From: Chloroflexota bacterium
Lineage (GTDB): Bacteria; Chloroflexota; Ktedonobacteria; Ktedonobacterales; Ktedonobacteraceae
NCBI GenBank assembly: GCA_902810755.1
Contig: CADDYT010000057.1
Coordinates: 1 to 37,707, forward strand
Length of the DNA stretch: 37,707 nucleotides
Reading direction: 5' to 3'
In this document: positions 32,199 through 37,707 of the stretch, piece after piece
Layout: each line of letters starts with the position of its first letter
How positions within the stretch are numbered: the first letter of the stretch is position 1
Program-made: the position numbers and the translations under genes
The notes under the pieces: generated by a model
The model's input: only the letters and a program-made list of their open reading frames with translations
Database searches by the model: none
What the model was told of the DNA's origin: nothing

Positions 32199-33758
32199 TT
32201 ACCTTCCACGACAGAATAAGACCTCGATAACGGTCTTGAGTATGATAAAGATGTCGAGCATCATAGACTGGTGCTTGATATAGTAGAGATCGTATTGCAA
32301 CTTGATGAAGGCGTCGTAGTCCGAACTGGCATACGGGTACTTCACCTGCGCCCAGCCCGTAAGGCCGGGTCGAACACTTAAACGACAATGATAAAAAGGA
32401 ATGCTGCGCGACAGATGCTCTACGAAGACCTGGCGCTCTGGCCGAGGTCCAACCAGCGTCATTTCGCCGCGCAGGATGTTGATGACCTGCGGCAGTTCGT
32501 CAAAGTGTGTGGCGCGCATCAGACGACCAACGCGGGTGACACGCCTATCTCCCTGCACAGCCCAGATGGCGTTGCCAACTTTTTCGGCGTCGGTACGCAT
32601 GGAGCGGAACTTGAGAATATTGAACGGCTTGCCGCGATAGCCGATACGCTGCTGCTTATAAAAGATGGGGCCGGGCGAGTCCAGATAAATGCATAAGGCG
32701 ATAAGCGGCAACAACAGGAGCATGATAGTTGTGCCAACGAGGCCAAACGTGAGATCGAGCAGTTTGCGCCAGCAGAGATAAAATGGCGATACCAGCACTT
32801 CCGAGGGAAGCGAACCATACCATTGATCGCCAATATGCTCCACAGCGATTTTTCCGCTCATCTGTTCGTAAACAAGTGACATCGGCACGACTGAAATGCC
32901 GCGCTGTGCCGCCTCGATGGTTTCCTGAAAGAGCGACGGATTGACTTTATAATCCAGAGTCATGATGATGGTATCAATCAAGCCCCGCTCAATCAGATTG
33001 CGCAGGGCAATGCGGCTGCCGAGTACGGGCAGCCCATCGACCTGCGCGGCGATTTCAGGCTTTTCGCTGATGTAACCCAATACGCTAATATTGGGGCGTT
33101 TCGTCTCCTTCAATTCCTTGACCAGCGTGCTACCGGCAGCATTGACACCGACAATAACCGCGCGGGGGGCAAATTGGGGCAGGCTCATACAAAAAGCAAG
33201 AGCCACCCGCCATACAACGAATAGCGGAAGCGCCCAGACCAGGAAAACACATTCCGCCTTGATCGCTGGAGCCAGTACTTTGTTCAGGCCAAGCCAGGTC
33301 AGCGCCGTCCAGGTAGTCACAGTCAAAAGCAGCGCGAGTGTAATGGCAAGCGCGCTCTTAAAGCGATTGGTGACAAAAATAAAGTCCTGCGCCTGGGTGA
33401 TAGATAGCGCCATACACCACGAAGCCAGGCCAAGACAACCCCAGATCAGTTCCAGATTGCCAAACTTCCTCGATATCCAGCTTTCTACCAGAGCAGGCTG
33501 GGCCGGAATGATAAAAAACAGCGCGAAGGTAAGCGCCATCACAATGACAAAAGCATCACCAACCAGCAAGGTAAGCCGCCATAATGCCTGTGACGGCCTG
33601 CGACGATAGGCCTTTTGCAATTCTGGCAGTTCAGATGGCACGTCCTCTACCAGTAGAGTAGTATTACGCAAGAACGAACTGTCTCCCTGGATTCCTTCTT
33701 GCTTGCGCGAATTTGATAGAGATATCCTGGGCAAACTGGCAGTATTCTGGAATTCCAT
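32199..33758 (-). CDS. Polyprenyl-phosphate sugar-1-phosphate transferase (priming enzyme)
   Basis: A 519-residue member of the WbaP/WcaJ/PglC-type family that starts each repeat unit by moving a sugar-1-phosphate from a nucleotide sugar to undecaprenyl phosphate. Four or five N-terminal TM helices (about 60-200), a cytoplasmic Rossmann-like region (VIVGVNAAGSTLVKELKE onward), a TM hairpin (about 335-365) and the catalytic C-terminal domain: SPGPIFYKQQRIGYRGKPF, KFRSMRTDAEK, ATHFDELPQVINILRGEMTL, VGPRPERQVF and RPGLTGWAQVKYPY. The DE pair of HFDELPQ is the expected catalytic site. The sugar cannot be assigned. It lies 69 bp after wecB, in the cluster's direction. Confidence 0.92.
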   Translation of the reverse strand: MEFQNTASLPRISLSNSRKQEGIQGDSSFLRNTTLLVEDVPSELPELQKAYRRRPSQALWRLTLLVGDAFVIVMALTFALFFIIPAQPALVESWISRKFGNLELIWGCLGLASWCMALSITQAQDFIFVTNRFKSALAITLALLLTVTTWTALTWLGLNKVLAPAIKAECVFLVWALPLFVVWRVALAFCMSLPQFAPRAVIVGVNAAGSTLVKELKETKRPNISVLGYISEKPEIAAQVDGLPVLGSRIALRNLIERGLIDTIIMTLDYKVNPSLFQETIEAAQRGISVVPMSLVYEQMSGKIAVEHIGDQWYGSLPSEVLVSPFYLCWRKLLDLTFGLVGTTIMLLLLPLIALCIYLDSPGPIFYKQQRIGYRGKPFNILKFRSMRTDAEKVGNAIWAVQGDRRVTRVGRLMRATHFDELPQVINILRGEMTLVGPRPERQVFVEHLSRSIPFYHCRLSVRPGLTGWAQVKYPYASSDYDAFIKLQYDLYYIKHQSMMLDIFIILKTVIEVLFCRGR

Positions 33759-33827
33759 GCAGTCTCTCCTCTACAACATACCGGGAACTTTTTTTTCAGT
33801 ATACATAGGCATAAGAATGGTCTTTTT

Positions 33828-34877
33828 TTATAGGGCCTGTACAATGCGTTCCGCCGCGTCTCCTCTACCAAAGGGATTATCGCGAACCGAATCCGGCAAA
33901 GGCAAATGTATCGCTTCGAGAATAGCTTCCGGCTGGCTGCCAACCAGCGTATTCCAACTCGTTTCTACCGTTTCAACCCACTCGGTTTCCTCGCGCAAGG
34001 TGATGCAGGGAACCTGAAAGAAAAACGCCTGCTTCTGCACTCCGCCCGAGTCGGTGAGAATGCGCAGGGCCGAGCGTTCCAGTGTCAGCATATCCAGGTA
34101 GCCGACCGGTTCAATCAGCCGAATATGACTTGCACAGGAGATGTCATAATCGCGCAGGCGTTTGCGAGTGCGCGGGTGAATCGGGAAGAGAACAGGAAAC
34201 GGCAGCCGGTTGAGCGCGGAGACAATGTTTTGCATGGTCTCGGGGTCATCCGTATTGCCTGAGCGATGCACAGTAACGAGAAAGTAACGTCCCGGTTCCA
34301 CACGCAGCGAGGAAAGCAGGCGCTCCGTCCGCTCTTCTAGCAAAGGCATCACCTGGAGTTGAATATCATACATCACATCGCCGACGACCTCTACGCCGCA
34401 TGTGATCCCCTCGTTCGCAGCATTTTTACGCGCCGTTTCGGTAGGACAGAAGAGACGGTCTGAGATATGATCGGTGACAATGCGATTGATCTCCTCGGGC
34501 ATCTCGCGATTGAAACTGCGCAGGCCCGCCTCGACGTGAGCGAGAGGGATATGCAGTTTTGCCGCCGCCAGGGCAGCCGCGAGCGTGGAATTGGTATCGC
34601 CAAAAACAACCACCCAATCAGGACGTTCCCCAAGCAGCACCTGCTCGATAGCTTCGAGCATGCGCCCGGTCTGCGCACCATGCGATCCGGAACCGCAGCC
34701 AAGATGATAGTCCGGCTCCGGCAGAGCTAACTCCTGGAAGAACTGTTCGGACATGGCGAAATCGTAGTGCTGGCCCGTATGAATCAGGCATTCATGATGC
34801 CGTTTGCGAAGCGCTCTACTGACAGGCGCAAGCTGCACAAATTCGGGTCGCGCCCCCACCACCGTTGCTACATGCAT
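33828..34877 (-). CDS. wecB: UDP-GlcNAc 2-epimerase family protein (WecB/WbpI-like)
   Basis: A 349-residue GT-B-fold epimerase. MHVATVVGARPEFVQLAPVS opens the N-terminal domain, LIHTGQHYDFAMS and VVVFGDTNSTLAAALAA follow, HVEAGLRSFNREMPEEINR holds the catalytic acids, and FLVTVHRSGNTDDP, FPIHPRTRKRL and LRILTDSGGVQKQAFFFQVPCITLREETEW complete the active site. Start at 34877 (GGAAGG upstream); the longer frame through the upstream palindromic repeat is not believed. Next to a Gfo/Idh dehydrogenase and DegT aminotransferase, it may act on a UDP-2,3-diacetamido sugar as WbpI does rather than on UDP-GlcNAc, so the symbol is tentative. Confidence 0.88.
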   Translation of the reverse strand: MHVATVVGARPEFVQLAPVSRALRKRHHECLIHTGQHYDFAMSEQFFQELALPEPDYHLGCGSGSHGAQTGRMLEAIEQVLLGERPDWVVVFGDTNSTLAAALAAAKLHIPLAHVEAGLRSFNREMPEEINRIVTDHISDRLFCPTETARKNAANEGITCGVEVVGDVMYDIQLQVMPLLEERTERLLSSLRVEPGRYFLVTVHRSGNTDDPETMQNIVSALNRLPFPVLFPIHPRTRKRLRDYDISCASHIRLIEPVGYLDMLTLERSALRILTDSGGVQKQAFFFQVPCITLREETEWVETVETSWNTLVGSQPEAILEAIHLPLPDSVRDNPFGRGDAAERIVQAL

Positions 34878-34897
34878 AGTTTTTCCTTCCCCCTCCA

Positions 34898-34989
34898 CCC
34901 TGTCATGCTGAACACAGCGAAAGATCTGCGGTCTCGACACGCGAATCGTCCGGCACACGAGAGCCTTCGCTGCGCTCAGCATGACAGGG
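34898..34989. repeat. Palindromic repeat, TGTCATGCTGAGCG family
   Basis: Arms CCCTGTCATGCTGA..GCGAAAG (34898-34923) and CCTTCGCTGCGCTCAGCATGACAGGG by parts (34964-34989) pair with about four mismatches over 26 bp. It lies between the dehydrogenase stop and the wecB start. Partial copies are at 17654-17669 and 10258-10287. Confidence 0.75.
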
Positions 34990-35018
34990 GCGAGATGACC
35001 TAAAATGGTTGTTAAAAA

Positions 35019-36050
35019 TCATGATTGCACCTTAGATAACACAGTTGAGCCTCTATCGACAAAATTGCGCTGTCGTGTCGTTTCGACCAGTTTACTGACA
35101 ACGCGCAGCACTGCAAGACCATCCTCACCGGAAACGGTAGGGGCGCGGTCTTCTCGAATGGCGGCGATCACATCCTCGTATTCAAGGCGCAGCGGCTCAG
35201 CTTTCTGCACCTTGAGACGGGTCATCGTGCCCTCGCTGACGCCTGTAAGCGAGCGCAGGGCATCCCAGGTCGTGCCCGTATAATCGTTTTCGTAGAAGTA
35301 GACATCCTGGGTCAGATAGTTCACCACGTACATGCCCTTTTCGCCGGTAATACTGATCTCTCGCACCTTTGTGGGCGTCAGCCAGTTGACGTCGAGGACG
35401 CCGGTTGCCTCGTTTGAGAAGCGCAGCAGGCCGAGCAGCAGATCCTCACAGGTGGCGTGCAGGATGCGCTGCGTCTCGGCGTAAACATGCTCAATCTCGG
35501 CATCGGCAAGATAGCGCATCACATCGATATCGTGCGGAGCGAGATCGAGCGTGACGCCGACATCCGCAATGCGCGCGGGGAACGGGCCGAGCCGCCGGGC
35601 ATGCAGGTGAAAAACTTTGCCGAGTTTACCCGCGACCAGACCGCGCTTCACCTCGATAATGGCAGGATTAAACCGCTCGATATGCCCTACCGCGATCTTG
35701 ACGCCGCGCCGCTCAGCGAGTTCGAGCAGCGAGATAGCCTCTTCCGGCGTGCTGGTAATTGGCTTTTCGATCAGCACGTGCATGCCCCTCTCAAGCACGT
35801 AGGCCGCGATTTCGTAATGAATACAGGTTGGAACAACGATAGATACCAGGTCCGGGCGAGCGATATCGAGCATGTGCCTGTAATCACGAAAGCCCGGCAC
35901 GTGAAAGCGGCTCATGGCCCGTTTCAAAGCGGCTTCGTGCGTTTCTGCCACGCCTACCAGCTGCGCCTGCTCCTCCGGCAATTCTCGCAATACGCGCAGG
36001 TGGTTCATGCCCATCGAACCCGCGCCGATGACGGCAATCCTTATCGACAT
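35019..36050 (-). CDS. Gfo/Idh/MocA-family sugar dehydrogenase (WlbA/WbpB-like)
   Basis: A 343-residue NAD-dependent oxidoreductase. The Rossmann motif is IRIAVIGAGSMGMNHLRVL at the N terminus, the conserved EKP triad is in MHVLIEKPITSTPEEA, and VGHIERFNPAI is the segment often seen in UDP-N-acetyl-sugar 3-dehydrogenases. DVGVTLDLAPHDIDVMRYL holds the conserved active-site Asp/His. It would oxidise the C3 hydroxyl of a UDP-N-acetyl hexose or hexuronate for the following transamination. Its start overlaps the aminotransferase gene end by 10 bp, a tight coupling that supports the shared pathway. Confidence 0.88.
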   Translation of the reverse strand: MSIRIAVIGAGSMGMNHLRVLRELPEEQAQLVGVAETHEAALKRAMSRFHVPGFRDYRHMLDIARPDLVSIVVPTCIHYEIAAYVLERGMHVLIEKPITSTPEEAISLLELAERRGVKIAVGHIERFNPAIIEVKRGLVAGKLGKVFHLHARRLGPFPARIADVGVTLDLAPHDIDVMRYLADAEIEHVYAETQRILHATCEDLLLGLLRFSNEATGVLDVNWLTPTKVREISITGEKGMYVVNYLTQDVYFYENDYTGTTWDALRSLTGVSEGTMTRLKVQKAEPLRLEYEDVIAAIREDRAPTVSGEDGLAVLRVVSKLVETTRQRNFVDRGSTVLSKVQS

Positions 36051-37324
36051 AGGGCAAGCACCTCCTCGACAATCGTATCCAGGTCTTCTTGGCTCAAGGC
36101 AGGATGGACGGGCAGCGATAGCACCTCGCGCGCGGCCTTTTCAGCCTCCAGGAGAATAGAAGCCGCATTTGCGGACGCGATGAAGCGCGTCCCTACAGGT
36201 AGATTGGTGGGCGCGTTTTCGGACGCGATGAAGCGCGTTCCTACAGACCGTTGTAACCCATCCTGTTCCGTCATGCGCATCCCAACCGCAACATCTGTAG
36301 GAACGCGCTTCATCGCGTTCTCTTCCGTCATTGATTGCGTTCGCCCAGAAAGACGATATAATTCAGGCGAGGCTTGATAATACGGCTGCGAATAAATCGT
36401 TTGTGGATAGTGAATACCAATTCCGATGCCGCGCTCCTGCAACTGGCTCGCCCAGGCATCGCGGTCGCAACCTGCAGGAACGCGGATGGTGTACTGGTGA
36501 AAGACGTGGCGATACCCAGGCTTCACCATTGGAGTACGCACCACGCCTGCCAATTTTTCGCTTAGATAGGCGGCGTTAGAGATGCGGTCTGCGGTAAACT
36601 TCTCCAGCCTTTCGAGCTGTGCCAGCCCTATAGCCGCCTGTAAATCGGTCATCCGCAGGTTGAAGCCCAGGGCGGTATGATGATAGCGGGACTGCTGGCC
36701 GTGATTGCGTAACAGGCGTACACGCTCGGCGATGTGAGTGTCGTTGGTTGTCACCATTCCGCCCTCGCCGGTAGTCATGTTCTTGGTAGGATAAAATGAG
36801 AAGCAGCCAGTGCCGAAACCGCCAACCGGTTTGCCCTCAATGCTGGCCGCGTGAGCCTGGCAGGCGTCTTCAATCAGGACGAGAGAATAGCACTCCGCGA
36901 TTGCGGTCAGGCGCGCCATATCGCAGGGATTGCCATAGAGATGAACCGGTAGAATGGCTCGTGTGCGGGGTGTGATGGCGGCTTCAACCTGTTCGGGATC
37001 AAGATTGAAGGTCTCGGGGTCGATGTCCACAAACACAGGCGTCGCGCCGACCAGCAGAATCACATTGGCGGTCGCGGCAAAGCTGAACGGCGTGGTAATA
37101 ACCTCGTCGCCATAGCCGATATCATACGCAATCAAGGATAGGTGCAGGGCAGCCGTTCCTGATGAAACGGCTATGGCCTCCTTCACCTGGCAAAGTTCCG
37201 CGAAACGACGCTCAAAGGCAGCTACGCGCTCCCCCTGGACAAGTTGCCCCGAGCGCAGCACATCTAGAAGGGCAGCCTCTTCCTCCGGGCCAAAAAGAGG
37301 GCGCGCAATTGGAATCACCGGCAT
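36041..37324 (-). CDS. DegT/DnrJ/EryC1 PLP-dependent sugar aminotransferase with repeat insertion
   Basis: About 427 residues from ATG 37324, chosen because AGGAGG lies 7 nt upstream. It aminates a keto-sugar nucleotide. IPIARPLFGPEEEAALLDVL opens the protein; AVSSGTAALHLSL, VHLYGNPCDM, IEDACQAHAAS, TGCFSFYPTKNMTTGEGGMV (PLP lysine in the PTKN segment) and NLRMTDLQAAIGLAQL are the family landmarks. Between GRTQSMTEE (about residue 330) and AASILLEAEKAAREVLSLPVHPALS there is an insert of about 54 residues made by three 24-bp repeat units (VGTRFIAS twice, and the inverted reading NAMKRVPT). The insert sits in a loop just before the conserved C-terminal strand. Family length is normally 370-380. 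Confidence 0.9.
   Translation of the reverse strand: MPVIPIARPLFGPEEEAALLDVLRSGQLVQGERVAAFERRFAELCQVKEAIAVSSGTAALHLSLIAYDIGYGDEVITTPFSFAATANVILLVGATPVFVDIDPETFNLDPEQVEAAITPRTRAILPVHLYGNPCDMARLTAIAECYSLVLIEDACQAHAASIEGKPVGGFGTGCFSFYPTKNMTTGEGGMVTTNDTHIAERVRLLRNHGQQSRYHHTALGFNLRMTDLQAAIGLAQLERLEKFTADRISNAAYLSEKLAGVVRTPMVKPGYRHVFHQYTIRVPAGCDRDAWASQLQERGIGIGIHYPQTIYSQPYYQASPELYRLSGRTQSMTEENAMKRVPTDVAVGMRMTEQDGLQRSVGTRFIASENAPTNLPVGTRFIASANAASILLEAEKAAREVLSLPVHPALSQEDLDTIVEEVLALCR
36173..36320. repeat. Three 24-bp repeat units inside the aminotransferase gene
   Basis: Units at 36173-36196 and 36221-36244 (direct) and 36297-36320 (inverted) belong to the GTAGGGACGCG family (minus-strand start GTAGG[G/A]ACGCGCTTCATC), differing by one or two bases. 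Units 1 and 2 begin exactly on codons 377 and 361. Together with their spacers they keep the reading frame open through the gene. Confidence 0.88.
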
Positions 37325-37351
37325 CCACATACCTCCTAACCCCACCACCAT

Positions 37352-37707
37352 GTGACAAATTTGTTAATCTATTTCCCAGTATAGAAAGCTGTTCAATCGA
37401 TGGTTGCAAATGCAATGAACAGTATATTGATGAACTGGCCTCACAGGCCGGGGAGTGCATTTCCTACCCCTTATTTGAAAAAAAAGTGTTCATAGTACCT
37501 CTCTGCTATTCGTGTAGATGGCAGTGGGCAAGAAAAATCCCATCAATTCTCGGCTGCCAGGGCAGCCACCAGGGTCGCCCCTAGTACTAGTAGCCATTGC
37601 GAAATGGCTCAACGCGCTGGAGAAGAGGCTTTAGAGCAAGCGAGCTTATTTATTGATGAGGTTTTCAAGGGAGAGAAGAGGTCAGGCCGCTTTGGCCAGG
37701 GCGATGC
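37352..37707. other. Upstream region of the polysaccharide cluster, no gene recognised
   Basis: About 355 bp. On the minus strand TATACT (37378-37383) lies about 55 bp before the aminotransferase start and could be a -10 element, but no good -35 is spaced correctly. At 37562-37586 the sequence CAGCCACCAGGGTCGCCCCTAG resembles, by parts, the GTAGGGGCGA...TCGCC repeat at 25968. An ATG at 37604 opens a frame to the window edge; it has no ribosome-binding site and no recognisable similarity. Confidence 0.4.

Noticed and set aside
34878..34982. N-terminal extension of wecB (start at 34982)
   Set aside because: The extension is just the translated palindromic repeat; GGAAGG and conserved MHVATVVGARP place the start at 34877.
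17530..36320. CRISPR array as an explanation of the recurring short repeats
   Set aside because: The repeats are palindromic, scattered over 20 kb, in both orientations, inside genes and without regular spacers; no cas gene is present.
37604..37707. Possible 5' end of a plus-strand gene running off the window
   Set aside because: No ribosome-binding site and no recognisable protein; only 34 codons visible.

Overview
The window reads as a chromosomal segment of a GC-rich, probably monoderm bacterium. My best guess is a Ktedonobacteria-like member of the Chloroflexota. This is inferred from gene style: a Ycf45/R3H-type ATPase, a DUF4012 protein inside a capsule locus, an exopolysaccharide cluster with no outer-membrane export gene, heavy repeat load and IS remnants. 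No rRNA or tRNA gene was recognised, so the placement is not proven.

Left part (1-15,060), housekeeping and accessory genes. A frameshifted M29 aminopeptidase gene (minus) and a truncated GNAT remnant come first. Two back-to-back toxin-antitoxin modules follow (RHH-like/MazF, then AbrB-like/Doc), the second behind a perfect 12-bp inverted repeat. Next are the PLP synthase pair pdxS-pdxT, a double-GNAT protein overlapping a Ycf45-like AAA/R3H protein, a convergent MFS exporter behind a perfect 25-bp bidirectional hairpin, a threonine ammonia-lyase, a GlcG-like protein coupled to a two-TM membrane protein, and a DAHP synthase. The DAHP synthase leader carries a strong promoter, a 20-codon leader peptide packed with Tyr/Phe/Trp codons, a long stem and an intrinsic terminator: a candidate aromatic amino-acid attenuator.

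Middle (15,070-17,640). An ISL3-type transposase fragment, a poorly coding stretch, one plus-strand GT4 glycosyltransferase, and a perfect 36-bp inverted repeat.

Right part (17,657-37,324), one long minus-strand polysaccharide locus. In transcription order: DegT-type aminotransferase, Gfo/Idh dehydrogenase and UDP-GlcNAc 2-epimerase (probable route to a 2,3-diamino sugar), a polyprenyl-phosphate sugar transferase (priming), a Wzz/BY-kinase, a DUF4012 protein, a CpsB-type PHP phosphatase, a Wzy-like polymerase, a giant protein joining a glucuronyl C5-epimerase-like domain to a GT4 domain, a Wzx flippase, and two more GT4 enzymes. This is a near-complete Wzy-dependent pathway. An IS66-family element (8-bp target duplication, transposase with two in-frame stops) has landed in the last codons of wzx and split the operon.

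Two cross-cutting features stand out. First, families of GTAGG...CCTAC palindromic repeats lie between genes and also inside genes, keeping the reading frame: three insertions in the epimerase/GT4 gene and a three-unit cluster in the aminotransferase gene. Second, four interruptions or joins (M29 peptidase, BY-kinase, CpsB, DUF4012-CpsB) all map to G runs with one base gained or lost, so sequencing error must be excluded before calling pseudogenes or a fusion.
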